Source: a virus
Virus record (IMG/VR): IMGVR_UViG_3300046517_001220
Location: 1 to 25,798 of that record
Direction: 5' to 3' (one strand)
DNA: 25,798 nucleotides
This document shows positions 7,330 through 13,255 of the stretch, one piece after another (position 1 is the first letter of the stretch; each line of letters starts with the position of its first letter). The notes under the pieces are model-generated. The model saw only the letters and a program-made list of their open reading frames with translations, had not been told where the DNA came from and searched no databases. The position numbers and the translations under genes were made by a program.

Positions 7330-7604
7330 CGCTGCAGTCTAATTTCGGGCAGTGAATTGTGGTCGGCATCCATTGTATTCAAATCAATCAGGGTGCGTCG
7401 GCCATCCTTGTAAGCCTTGATGCGCCCAGCCTTCACTTTGCGATAGAGCGTGGCCGGGCTCATATGACCGTAGCGGCAAGCCTCTTTGACTTCGACCAGG
7501 CGGCGCACTCCTGGTGGCTTGTCGAATAGTCTCACCCGTTCCATTTCCATCTTGCGCGGTGCCTTGCGCAGTCGGCGGCGTGTCATGTCATCAATCTCCA
7601 ACAT
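7326..7604 (-). CDS. Excisionase/AlpA-like HTH protein (HTH_17 type)
   Basis: This is a 92-residue protein. Residues about 35-78 form a winged-helix MerR-like domain: RRLVEVKEACRYGHMSPATLYRKVKAG, followed by RIKAYKDGRRTLIDL, the typical HTH_17 pattern of small DNA-binding proteins and excisionases. The N-terminus is basic. It overlaps both neighbours in the operon. In a temperate phage with a P4-type integrase, such a protein is a reasonable excisionase (directionality factor) candidate. It could instead be a plain transcription regulator. The domain assignment is firm; the excisionase role is inference. Confidence 0.7.
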   Translation of the reverse strand: MLEIDDMTRRRLRKAPRKMEMERVRLFDKPPGVRRLVEVKEACRYGHMSPATLYRKVKAGRIKAYKDGRRTLIDLNTMDADHNSLPEIRLQR

Positions 7605-7806
7605 CGGCTGCCCTCTCTTTTTTCCGCTCGCGCTGGGTCTGCAGCTGCTTGAGCGTGACCATCACGGCTCGCATCCGGTTCATGTGATAGTCAGCAACCG
7701 ACCGGCGCATTTTACCCATGTGCACCTGGCCAGGATAAACCCGCGCCCGCAGTGCCAGCTCGCGCTCGATTTCCTCGATCTGTTCGCGCAGCGAAAACTC
7801 GGTCAT
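7591..7806 (-). CDS. Small helical conserved hypothetical protein
   Basis: This 71-residue protein starts at 7806, preceded by AGAAAGAAAAC. The pattern is REQIEEIERELALRARVYP, then GKMRRSVADYHMNRMRAVMVTLKQLQ. I recognise this as a common small protein of rhizobial and other proteobacterial phages, with a conserved RVYPxxVxxGKMxxxxAxYHxxRMxAV core. It is all-helical and charged. The role is unknown; its usual place is among recombination and replication genes. Its end overlaps the next start by 14 bases. Confidence 0.72.
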   Translation of the reverse strand: MTEFSLREQIEEIERELALRARVYPGQVHMGKMRRSVADYHMNRMRAVMVTLKQLQTQRERKKERAADVGD

Positions 7807-7815
7807 GTTTTCTTT

Positions 7816-7998
7816 CTAGCCATCAGCGCGGCGCTTGGGTTTTATTGGCGTGATCATCACGCGGATTTTCCGCAGGTTTGATTGCAATTCGCTTTTGTAC
7901 CAATGGACTCCCCAAATCTCAGGCGGAACGTCATCGCTGATCGCCGCCCAAGCCTTCGTAGGTTTCACGTCTTTGATCTTCGATGTTCTCGGTGCCAT
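7816..7998 (-). CDS. Small basic hypothetical protein
   Basis: This 60-residue protein has a strong ribosome site (GGGAG, six bases before the ATG at 7998). It is Lys/Arg-rich at both ends, with a central ISDDVPPEIWGVHWYKSELQ. No family is recognised. It sits between two equally small genes in the operon and ends with TAG. The good ribosome site and tight spacing support a real gene. Confidence 0.6.
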   Translation of the reverse strand: MAPRTSKIKDVKPTKAWAAISDDVPPEIWGVHWYKSELQSNLRKIRVMITPIKPKRRADG

Positions 7999-8000
7999 AT

Positions 8001-8165
8001 CTATCTCCCGTCCCCTGTAGGGCCAACAACGGCTTTCATCACGACTTCCTCAAAGAACAAATCAATGCGTTCGCCTTCGGGCATATCGCGCAACCGCTCT
8101 TTGTGCTCGTCGAGCCATTTCGCGTACTCTGTCAGTGCAACGGCTATAGATTGTTCTATGCTCAT
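8001..8165 (-). CDS. 54-residue hypothetical protein
   Basis: The frame runs from ATG at 8165 to TAG at 8001. AGGGA lies five bases upstream of the ATG, and the next gene starts three bases after its stop. The product begins MSIEQSIAVALTEYAKWLDE, continues as an acidic/basic amphipathic helix with RLRDMPEGERIDLFFEE, and ends VVGPTGDGR. No family is recognised. Placement, ribosome site and spacing make it a credible gene. Confidence 0.55.
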   Translation of the reverse strand: MSIEQSIAVALTEYAKWLDEHKERLRDMPEGERIDLFFEEVVMKAVVGPTGDGR

Positions 8166-8227
8166 GTCGTCCCTATAGCGGCGGTATGCGGTCTATACTC
8201 AGATTGCGGTTTGCGTATAACTGTCAT
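8162..8227 (-). CDS. Possible 21-residue microORF
   Basis: A short frame from ATG at 8227 to TGA at 8162 overlaps the next start in the ATGA manner used throughout this operon. The product would begin MTVIRKPQSEY. No good ribosome site precedes it. It may be a translational link between 8244 and 8165 rather than a functional peptide. Confidence 0.22.
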   Translation of the reverse strand: MTVIRKPQSEYRPHTAAIGTT

Positions 8228-8243
8228 TTCGGGCGCATCAGCG

Positions 8244-8645
8244 TCATGCCGCGATCTGCTTTCCGTTCTTGACCTTGCGCCGCACCGGCAGCGGGATCTC
8301 GAAATGATCGAGCTGCGCGCGCAGGCTTGAAAAGAGCGCGCGACAGTCGGAGACCTCCTGGCGCAATGCCTCGCATGTTGATTGCAAGGTGCAAAGATTG
8401 TTGCGCGCCTCAGCCAGCTCCAGCTTTAAATTCTCAATAGCGCGATTGCGCGCCTCGATGCCGAGAGTGGCTTCCGTCAGCATCACCTCGAGCTGCTGGC
8501 GCTGCTGCTCAAATTGATCGTACAGCACAGCAGCCTTGATCATCGCCTCGCGCTTTTCATCAACCGGCTTCGGCTCAGGCTCAGGCTTTTCCGGCAACGG
8601 GATTTTAGCAACCTCGGGCACCTCGAATGTTTCAGCTTCAGTCAT
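8244..8645 (-). CDS. Coiled-coil hypothetical protein
   Basis: This is a 133-residue protein. Residues 1-30 are acidic and Pro/Glu-rich (LPEKPEPEPKPVDEK). Residues about 30-115 form a long heptad-rich helix (YDQFEQQRQQLEVMLTEAT, later NLKLELAEARNNLCTLQS), and the C-terminus is basic (PVRRKVKNGKQ). It probably forms a dimeric or trimeric coiled coil. Start and stop overlap the neighbouring genes (ATGA at 8645). No enzymatic motif is present and the role is unknown. Confidence 0.65.
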   Translation of the reverse strand: MTEAETFEVPEVAKIPLPEKPEPEPKPVDEKREAMIKAAVLYDQFEQQRQQLEVMLTEATLGIEARNRAIENLKLELAEARNNLCTLQSTCEALRQEVSDCRALFSSLRAQLDHFEIPLPVRRKVKNGKQIAA

Positions 8646-9010
8646 CGGCTCGCCTCCATGATTTGATCATTATCAAAAAGGACGTTGCTGCCAGGCCAGC
8701 GGTAGTCGATGACGCTGACAATCACTGACGGCTCAAGTGCAGCACCGCCGTCGAAGCCGCGCGCATACCAATGCACGTTGGTAAGGTTGCCGTCAGGCTC
8801 ACGGCTTGGTGCGCGGTTGGTTTTGCGCTCGCGCGTGACGCGGCCAGCATGTCTTTCGTTGGTCCAACAGTGTTTCACGGTCCTCCACCACAGATGATCG
8901 TTTGGCCAATGCGCGCGTGCCTCTGCATAGGTGTGGCATTGTTCACTTGCTTGAGCCGCTATTAGCAAACTCACCAAAAAGACCGCGAGCCACAGCGATG
9001 TAAGCCGCAT
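8642..9010 (-). CDS. Exported hypothetical protein with signal peptide
   Basis: This 122-residue protein has an excellent ribosome site, GGAGGAAGCAC, before the ATG at 9010. Residues 1-22 are a signal peptide (basic start, LWLAVFLVSLLIAAQASEQ) with a likely cut after AQA. The mature part begins with CHTYAEARAHWPNDHLWWRTVKHCW, a Cys/Trp/His-rich pattern I know from small exported phage proteins where HLWWxxxxHCW is conserved. The C-terminal half is basic, then acidic. It acts in the periplasm if the signal is used. Function is unknown. Its start lies inside the 3' end of the HNH gene. Confidence 0.65.
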   Translation of the reverse strand: MRLTSLWLAVFLVSLLIAAQASEQCHTYAEARAHWPNDHLWWRTVKHCWTNERHAGRVTRERKTNRAPSREPDGNLTNVHWYARGFDGGAALEPSVIVSVIDYRWPGSNVLFDNDQIMEASR

Positions 9011-9437
9011 GTGCTTCCTCCGGTGTTTTGAAGGTTCCTAACTCAATCCGTTTTTGGTTTTTGGTGATGTAGGCGCGGAAGTGTCCGCCCTTTGCGTGGG
9101 CCACGCCCTTAAACCCTGTCACGTTATCGCACCGCAAGCTGGTGTTGGCGTGATTCTCGGAATGTGATGCCTTGCGTAAATTTGTGATGCGGTTATCGCA
9201 TCCGTTTCCGTTGATGTGATCAAGCAGCGGTGGCCATTCGCCATAGATATAAAACCATGCAAGCTGGTGTGCGTAGTAGTGCTTCCTGTCGATGACAATT
9301 CTTAAGTATGTTCTTTTGCGTCTAACGGCCTTGCATCCCAAAATATCTTTGCAAGTGGAGCGTTTTATTTGCGCGCGAAAAATCCCTGTGTGTGGATCAT
9401 ATGTAACCAGTTGTTTCAATCGGTCCTGGGTCAGCAT
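8943..9437 (-). CDS. HNH endonuclease with AP2 DNA-binding domain (free-standing homing type)
   Basis: This is a 164-residue protein. The HNH_3-type core is around residues 57-95: His57, Asp73-His74 in LLDHINGNGCDNRITNLRKA, and the Asn of that motif. Residues about 108-158 form an AP2 domain (TGFKGVAHAKGG, then LGTFKTPEEAHAAYI). This pairing is typical of phage homing endonucleases that cut DNA at recognition sites and spread themselves. The gene is visibly richer in A and T than its neighbours. Its last 68 bases overlap the following gene, and its ATG (9437) lies inside the end of a 32-codon frame. This fits insertion into a pre-existing operon. Confidence 0.85.
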   Translation of the reverse strand: MLTQDRLKQLVTYDPHTGIFRAQIKRSTCKDILGCKAVRRKRTYLRIVIDRKHYYAHQLAWFYIYGEWPPLLDHINGNGCDNRITNLRKASHSENHANTSLRCDNVTGFKGVAHAKGGHFRAYITKNQKRIELGTFKTPEEAHAAYIAVARGLFGEFANSGSSK

Positions 9438-9529
9438 GAGGCACCGTGCGCAGCAATGATTGCAATGATGAGAATGGCGACGGCCGCGAACACAGCCAGG
9501 ATCGCCAGTGCCATGGGCTGCTTGATCAT
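9431..9529 (-). CDS. 32-residue single-pass membrane microprotein
   Basis: The frame from ATG at 9529 to TGA at 9431 starts on the previous stop (TGATG). It codes for MIKQPM followed by one hydrophobic run (ALAILAVFAAVAILIIAIIAA) and a short tail HGASC. It ends overlapping the HNH start. It could be a real membrane microprotein or a coupling ORF. The clear transmembrane helix favours the former. Confidence 0.42.
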   Translation of the reverse strand: MIKQPMALAILAVFAAVAILIIAIIAAHGASC

Positions 9530-9714
9530 CAATGCACCGTCTCGTCGGCCTGTTGTCGGTCCTCATTGACTTCGCGGATGGAGCTGGCGAAATCCCGCAA
9601 GGCCTGGGCACCGGATACTGTGCTGCCCTTGGCATCCAGACCGGCTGCACACACCTCAGCTGTCTTGGCGATGGCCTCAGTGACCATGATGACGATGCGC
9701 TCGATTTCCTTCAT
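9529..9714 (-). CDS. Small hypothetical helical protein
   Basis: This 61-residue protein runs from the ATG at 9714. It begins MKEIERIVIMVTEAIAKTAEV and has a second helix around ALRDFASSIREVNEDRQQ. The ribosome site is weak, but the frame is linked by overlaps to a microORF upstream and a membrane microprotein downstream. It probably forms a short helical hairpin. No family is recognised. Confidence 0.5.
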   Translation of the reverse strand: MKEIERIVIMVTEAIAKTAEVCAAGLDAKGSTVSGAQALRDFASSIREVNEDRQQADETVH

Positions 9715-9785
9715 GGCCGACTCAATAGGAAGGTCACTGGTGAGTTTTGAGGGGTGCCCGAAGGGAATGCATCAATGAACATCAT
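9711..9785 (-). CDS. Possible 24-residue microORF
   Basis: A frame from ATG at 9785 (a second ATG at 9782) to TGA at 9711 overlaps the next start (ATGA). GGAA lies about 10 bases upstream. It would begin MMFIDAFPSGTPQN. It may supply translational coupling to the weakly led gene at 9714. Only the overlap supports it. Confidence 0.25.
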   Translation of the reverse strand: MMFIDAFPSGTPQNSPVTFLLSRP

Positions 9786-9801
9786 TGGCGAATTTCCGTT
9801 T

Positions 9802-10296
9802 TCACTTGACCCGGATTGTCAGGCCATCCTCGGCGTTTGACAGTGTTGCACCTGGCACCGGCTTGAACTGGCTCAGCTCATCTTTGATTTTTGTTTTATT
9901 TGGTTCGCGCTTGAAGCGGCAGAGTTCGTCAGGGACTGCAGCCTCATCAGTGATGATCACCTTGGGCACACCGAGGCGGACTGAAAGCGTTGCCTCGGGC
10001 AACTCCATCCGCTTGAGGTGTGCTGTCTGCAGCAGCTTCATCATCAGGTCGCGAATGGCCTGGTCGCGCCGATCAAAGCGCGACTGACGCTGCCGCCAGT
10101 TGTCAATCAAGGTGTCGATCGCGGCCGCCGTGGCAGTGGCCTGCTGCCGGGCTGTTTCCAGCCTGCGCAAAAACTCAACCAGGTCCGTGCTCCCTTCCAA
10201 CATGTCGGCGCGCAAAATTTCATCATCTTGCAGCTCAGGAAAACTGACCAGCAGGCTTTCAATTTGTGCGCGGACGGCAGCGGGGTCGAGGCGCAT
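9802..10296 (-). CDS. Siphovirus Gp157-family protein
   Basis: This is a 164-residue protein whose start overlaps the previous gene's stop at 10296. It has an N-terminal helical half with RRLETARQQATATAAAIDTLI, then the conserved block RDLMMKLLQTAHLKRMELPEATLSVR, and an ending of the type ALSNAEDGLTIRVK. These features match the siphovirus Gp157 family, first known from a Streptococcus thermophilus phage-resistance locus. The family commonly lies beside phage recombination genes, as here. Biochemical function is not established; a role in DNA metabolism is inferred from context. Confidence 0.85.
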   Translation of the reverse strand: MRLDPAAVRAQIESLLVSFPELQDDEILRADMLEGSTDLVEFLRRLETARQQATATAAAIDTLIDNWRQRQSRFDRRDQAIRDLMMKLLQTAHLKRMELPEATLSVRLGVPKVIITDEAAVPDELCRFKREPNKTKIKDELSQFKPVPGATLSNAEDGLTIRVK

Positions 10297-11087
10297 CAGT
10301 CTTGAACCTCATCGGATTGATGGATGGCATCTAGCAGCTTTTTATGTTCGGTCGGCTCAGCCTTCCGCATGGCCTCAAGCGTGGTTCGGTTAGCCTGCAG
10401 CCAGGGGCCGCGCTCACCGTTGGCGCGGATCATGGTCAGCAGCTCGATGGCCCAGGTGTGCCAATCATCACTGCCATCAGCCAGTTTGGGCACAGCAAAG
10501 GCATGCGCCGGAACATCAGCTGCCGTGAGTGGTGTGACCTGCTCATCAGGCTTTTCTTCGGGAGGTTTATCGTCAGCCGGATAAAGCCTGGTGGGTTGCC
10601 GTCTCTCAGCAGTGCGCGGTGCATCATCACCTTCGCTGTCGAGAAACCCCAATCCGCAAATTGAAAGCGTGACCCTGCGCTTGGCCTTGGTCACAGCTTT
10701 AAGAATTAAATTAGCAACGGCTTCACCACCGCGCAGCTGACCAAGAGTGACGACACCGACATCCTCATCCGTGCGGCCTGTGTCATCTTTTGCCCTGGCA
10801 TGGACGGTGTAGAGGCCATCGGCACTCAAATCCTGGCTGATAATTTCAAGCGAAATGCCGTGGATTTTGCGCAGCTGCTCGGCACAGGATTTGTTCGGAT
10901 AGAGCACCAGCTTTCCGTTGAGATACAAATAATCGAACGGCTTGGTGAGCGGATTTAAGCCGACCATCTTGCAAACTGCATCGTGGTATTCCAGCTTTTG
11001 TTGTTCAGTCAGTTTCGACAGATCACCCTTGAACAGAGCGGCATTGATGGCCGGGATGCTGTCATCAGCCTTTTTCGCCGGGATCAT
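10296..11087 (-). CDS. Probable single-strand annealing/recombination protein
   Basis: This is a 263-residue protein. The N-terminal 170 residues carry LNPLTKPFDYLYLNGKLVLYP, then CAEQLRKIHGISLEI, then GRTDEDVGVVTLGQLRGGEAVANLI and KAVTKAKRRVTLSICGLGFLD. This pattern is shared by a family in phages and mobile elements that sits where RecT, Erf or Rad52-like annealing proteins are usually found. The KAxTKAKRR helix resembles the conserved basic helix of such proteins. A Pro/Glu-rich linker leads to a small C-terminal helical region. It is adjacent to Gp157, a frequent partner. Annealing activity is inference; the family is not confirmed by a search. Confidence 0.55.
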   Translation of the reverse strand: MIPAKKADDSIPAINAALFKGDLSKLTEQQKLEYHDAVCKMVGLNPLTKPFDYLYLNGKLVLYPNKSCAEQLRKIHGISLEIISQDLSADGLYTVHARAKDDTGRTDEDVGVVTLGQLRGGEAVANLILKAVTKAKRRVTLSICGLGFLDSEGDDAPRTAERRQPTRLYPADDKPPEEKPDEQVTPLTAADVPAHAFAVPKLADGSDDWHTWAIELLTMIRANGERGPWLQANRTTLEAMRKAEPTEHKKLLDAIHQSDEVQD

Positions 11088-11614
11088 GTCGTGGCCTCTG
11101 ACAGCGTGACAACACCAGCTTTGACCTTTGCGCGCGGCCGATGATCAACACCCAGGCGATGGACGCGCTGCCGGGCTGCCTTGCTGCGTTTCTTGATCGG
11201 TGCCCCATTCTTGATGGCAGCATGCCGCGCCTTGTTGAGTGTGCGGCGGTGTTTCAGGGTGCGGCCCTTGCTCGGCACTTTGAGCATGAGCGTCTGTGAT
11301 TTCAGATCGCGCTTTGTCTCAAAGGCATCACGCACCTTGGCTGATGAAGCCGGAATGGTGAAATGCACCGCATGCGGAAATTCGCGGCTCGGTGTGCTTT
11401 TGTAAACGACATAGGCATCCTTGCCGGAACCGATATAAGCCTCGATGACATTGGGCAGACGGCAGAGGCCTTTGGCTTCGATGCAATTGAGCGGATCCGC
11501 AATGACGGATTTTTTGCGGTCGGACTTGAACACTTTGAAAGCGGTGTCGTAGTCGGCTTCGAAGAGAGGCACAGTGGTGCCATCCTTCAGCTGATATTCG
11601 AGCTGCTTCGTCAT
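11084..11614 (-). CDS. Conserved hypothetical basic protein
   Basis: This 176-residue protein starts at 11614, just after AAGGAGAAAAAACC, a strong ribosome site. The N-terminal part has beta-rich sequence with ADPLNCIEAKGLCRLPNVIEAYIGSG and AYVVYKSTPSREFPHAVHF. It resembles a phage family in which DPxxCxxAxAL is followed by YVG and AYV. The C-terminal third is strongly basic (KHRRTLNKARHAAIKNG, KKRSKAARQR) and may bind nucleic acid. It overlaps both neighbours by ATGA junctions. Function is unknown; it sits between a zinc-ribbon/HTH protein and the annealing protein. Confidence 0.65.
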   Translation of the reverse strand: MTKQLEYQLKDGTTVPLFEADYDTAFKVFKSDRKKSVIADPLNCIEAKGLCRLPNVIEAYIGSGKDAYVVYKSTPSREFPHAVHFTIPASSAKVRDAFETKRDLKSQTLMLKVPSKGRTLKHRRTLNKARHAAIKNGAPIKKRSKAARQRVHRLGVDHRPRAKVKAGVVTLSEATT

Positions 11615-12126
11615 GGTTTTTTCTCCTTGGGATATTGCACTTCGATTTGCTGGGCGAGGCGCTGGCAATTCTCGGCGCAAAGGTGCAGGGCATTGAGTAG
11701 GGTGACGACTGCGCCCTCATCCAGCAGCGGCCTGGTCGCCAGCCATTCCTCCAGCTCACTGATGTAGCCTTGCGACAGCTTGACGGGTGGCGCGGCCATC
11801 TTGTTGACCTTCGCCTGCAGCGTCAGCTTTTTGCGCGGCCGCTTGGCCGGGTAGTCTTTGCCATCCTTACCAGTGCGAGTAGGTGGCACATTTGTGCCAG
11901 CTGTCTTGCGGGCGCGCCGTACAGTTTCCCTGCTAACACCTAGATCGTCGGCAACAGCGCGGTTGGATTTCTTAGGGCTGGCAGCAACCGCCTTGGCTGC
12001 GTATTCGCCGGCCGAAATATAAATTGCGCCGCAATTGCAAGTCGCCTTGGTGGCAGCTCCGCACTCCGAGCAGCGCAAGCCAGCAGTTGAGGTGCGCGGT
12101 TTTAATTTTAAAACAGTGGCAGGCAT
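11611..12126 (-). CDS. Zinc-ribbon plus HTH DNA-binding protein
   Basis: This is a 171-residue protein. Cys19, Cys22, Cys30 and Cys32 form a compact metal site (CSECGAATKATCNC). Residues about 53-74 are an HTH (KSNRAVADDLGVSRETVRRARK), followed by a linker with TGKDGKDYP and a basic stretch RPRKK. HTH plus RTGKDGK is a pattern I know from rhizobial and other alphaproteobacterial regulatory or ParB-related proteins. The C-terminal part is helical. It is the second gene of the leftward operon and probably binds DNA, either as regulator or replication accessory. GAGG precedes its ATG. Confidence 0.65.
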   Translation of the reverse strand: MPATVLKLKPRTSTAGLRCSECGAATKATCNCGAIYISAGEYAAKAVAASPKKSNRAVADDLGVSRETVRRARKTAGTNVPPTRTGKDGKDYPAKRPRKKLTLQAKVNKMAAPPVKLSQGYISELEEWLATRPLLDEGAVVTLLNALHLCAENCQRLAQQIEVQYPKEKKP

Positions 12127-12133
12127 GATGACC

Positions 12134-12412
12134 TCACAGGGGTTCCGGCTGGATCAGGACAATCTCACCGAAGGCCGCGTAGCAGCCATGTCCGATGGAG
12201 TGCGGGCCGCGCCAGCTGCTGCCAAAATTGGCTCCGTGCTGCTCAAGTTCGGCCACTAGGCTGCTGATATAATCCTGCACATCCTGGCTACGGCTGCCGT
12301 AGAGTCGATATTCGGTGCAGTTGGGTCTGGATGCACTGGCCTTACGCTCAACGCGCACCGCTGGCCTTCTGCGGGCATCCAGGCTGGTGATGTTGCTGGC
12401 CACTGTCGGCAT
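12134..12412 (-). CDS. Small hypothetical protein, first gene of the leftward operon
   Basis: This is a 92-residue protein if the ATG at 12412 is used; CGGGAG lies eight bases upstream of it. A GTG at 12421 is possible, but it overlaps that ribosome site. The N-terminal half is basic and probably disordered (DARRRPAVRVERKASASRP). The C-terminal half has RLYGSRSQDVQDYISSLVAELEQ and then Gly/Ser-rich sequence ending AFGEIVLIQPEPL. No family is recognised. It follows the strong minus-strand promoter directly, so it is the first leftward early protein made. Confidence 0.62.
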   Translation of the reverse strand: MPTVASNITSLDARRRPAVRVERKASASRPNCTEYRLYGSRSQDVQDYISSLVAELEQHGANFGSSWRGPHSIGHGCYAAFGEIVLIQPEPL

Positions 12413-12437
12413 CGGCTGCACTCCCGAATGGCAGCCG

Positions 12438-12467
12438 ATTATAAGTCCAAGAAGTTTTGACTAGCAA
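12438..12467 (-). promoter_or_regulatory. Leftward early promoter (minus strand)
   Basis: Read on the minus strand: TTGCTA (12467-12462), 18 bases, then TATAAT (12443-12438), a perfect -10. Transcription would start near 12431, about 19 bases before the ATG at 12412. It drives the whole 12412-7135 operon. The operator at 12445-12463 fills its spacer, so a repressor would block it directly. Confidence 0.72.
12445..12463. promoter_or_regulatory. Operator O-L, copy of the operator at 13224
   Basis: GTCCAAGAAGTTTTGACTA matches the 13224-13242 sequence at 15 of 19 positions, with all differences in the central four bases. GTCCAA and TTTTGAC form an imperfect inverted repeat, as expected for a dimeric HTH repressor. 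It lies between the -10 and -35 of the leftward promoter. Confidence 0.65.
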
Positions 12468-12584
12468 GGCGGAGAGGCCAAAATTCTTGTCCTCCACTTT
12501 TAGCTTGCAGGCTATAAAAATTGTGTCAGAATTTTACCAACGCCAACGGGACGGAAACGCTGGGGAGCGTATTCACTAACAAAG

Positions 12585-12601
12585 CCTCTCTGAAAGAGAG
12601 G
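12585..12601 (+). promoter_or_regulatory. Hairpin covering the ribosome site of the 12606 frame
   Basis: CCTCTCT (12585-12591) pairs with AGAGAGG (12595-12601) over a GAA loop. The right arm contains the only GA-rich ribosome-site candidate before the ATGs at 12602 and 12606. Folded RNA would hide it, which could restrain translation. There is no T-run, so it is not a terminator. Confidence 0.4.
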
Positions 12602-12605
12602 ATGC

Positions 12606-12962
12606 ATGCCGTTTAACTCTGCGGAAATGCAGGCGATTTTTGAAATTTTGAATGAACTTGAGGCAGCAGCGCCTGGCCTGCTGGCCCTTGTCCAAACTAC
12701 CAAAACACCATTGGCAAAAGAACTGCAGCCTGGTGTTGAGCATTTGGCTTACCTGACGCGCTGGTGGTTTGGTGGAGAGTTGTCCCCACAAGTCACAGGC
12801 GGCGCTTCCGCCTCTTCACGGCTTTCGAAGCGGGGCCGTTCGGGGTCGGCCCATCCAGTTCGCCCAATTTCTTCGCCAAATCCAAAGGCAGGTGCGTATG
12901 GTAGCCGAAATAAAGCCAATCGCTCGTCAGGCCGTGCACCTTCTCACACAGTAAAAAGATGA
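12606..12962 (+). CDS. Doubtful small protein, 3' end antisense to the repressor gene
   Basis: The 118-codon frame starts at 12606. Residues 1-62 look like a real helical protein (FEILNELEAAAPGLLALVQ, then VEHLAYLTRWWFGG). From about residue 63 on, the frame lies antisense to the CI-like gene and reads as Ser/Arg/Gly-rich sequence without structure (170-base overlap), so this part may not be conserved. Long opposite-strand overlaps are rare, so either the gene is real with a poor tail, or the true stop was lost. The hairpin before its start suggests regulated translation. Function is unknown. Confidence 0.4.
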   Translation: MPFNSAEMQAIFEILNELEAAAPGLLALVQTTKTPLAKELQPGVEHLAYLTRWWFGGELSPQVTGGASASSRLSKRGRSGSAHPVRPISSPNPKAGAYGSRNKANRSSGRAPSHTVKR

Positions 12963-13146
12963 TCTCGCGCGGTAACGGATACCCGCGTTCGTAATTGTTC
13001 CAGCGCGCCTTGGAAAGCCCGAGAAACCTGGCAAATGCTGCTGCCTGGGGAAACCCCAGGGCAAGGCGCAGGCGCTTCAAGCGCTCTGCAGTGGGGTCAG
13101 CAGCCCTGCGCCCTGGGTTCATGACGGCATACCAAGTCTTCTTCAT
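12793..13146 (-). CDS. CI-like HTH_XRE repressor
   Basis: This is a 117-residue protein. Residues about 21-56 form an XRE-type HTH (ERLKRLRLALGFPQAAAFARFLGLSKARWNNYERG), followed by CEKVHGLTSDWLYFG, typical of lambda-repressor-like family proteins. The C-terminus is basic (KAVKRRKRR). There is no S24 peptidase domain, so it cannot be cleaved by RecA like lambda CI, and induction must work differently. It is divergent from the Cro-like gene across a 109-base control region, the classic immunity layout. ATGs at 13146 and 13122 both lack a clear ribosome site. The immunity role is inferred from position. Confidence 0.75.
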   Translation of the reverse strand: MKKTWYAVMNPGRRAADPTAERLKRLRLALGFPQAAAFARFLGLSKARWNNYERGYPLPREIIFLLCEKVHGLTSDWLYFGYHTHLPLDLAKKLGELDGPTPNGPASKAVKRRKRRL

Positions 13147-13169
13147 GTTGAGCAGACTAGCATTTTGCC

Positions 13170-13192
13170 TTTACTGGTAAACTTATTTTTAC
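13170..13192. promoter_or_regulatory. Possible second operator in the immunity region
   Basis: TTTACTGGTAAA at 13170-13181 is an inverted repeat with 5-base arms and a 2-base centre. A further TTTAC half-site follows at 13188-13192. It lies in the likely promoter area of the leftward CI-like gene. Short palindromes occur by chance, so this is weak support for an autoregulatory site. Confidence 0.3.
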
Positions 13193-13208
13193 ACAAGTCT
13201 CCAAGGAC

Positions 13209-13230
13209 TTTGGACTATTGATCGTCCAAA
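13209..13230. promoter_or_regulatory. Inverted repeat overlapping the cro-type promoter -35
   Basis: TTTGGAC (13209-13215) and GTCCAAA (13224-13230) are exact inverted repeats separated by eight bases. The right arm is also the left arm of the operator at 13224-13242, so the region holds three consecutive half-sites. The repeat spans the -35 box at 13218-13223. Confidence 0.6.
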
Positions 13231-13246
13231 TGTTTTTGACTATTAT
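13218..13246 (+). promoter_or_regulatory. Rightward cro-type promoter with spacer operator
   Basis: TTGATC (13218-13223), 17 bases, then TATTAT (13241-13246). The spacer is filled by the operator GTCCAAATGTTTTTGACTA (13224-13242). The -10 ends nine bases before the ATG at 13256, so the transcript would start within a few bases of the start codon, giving a leaderless or nearly leaderless mRNA. Confidence 0.7.
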
Positions 13247-13255
13247 CGCGGCCGC

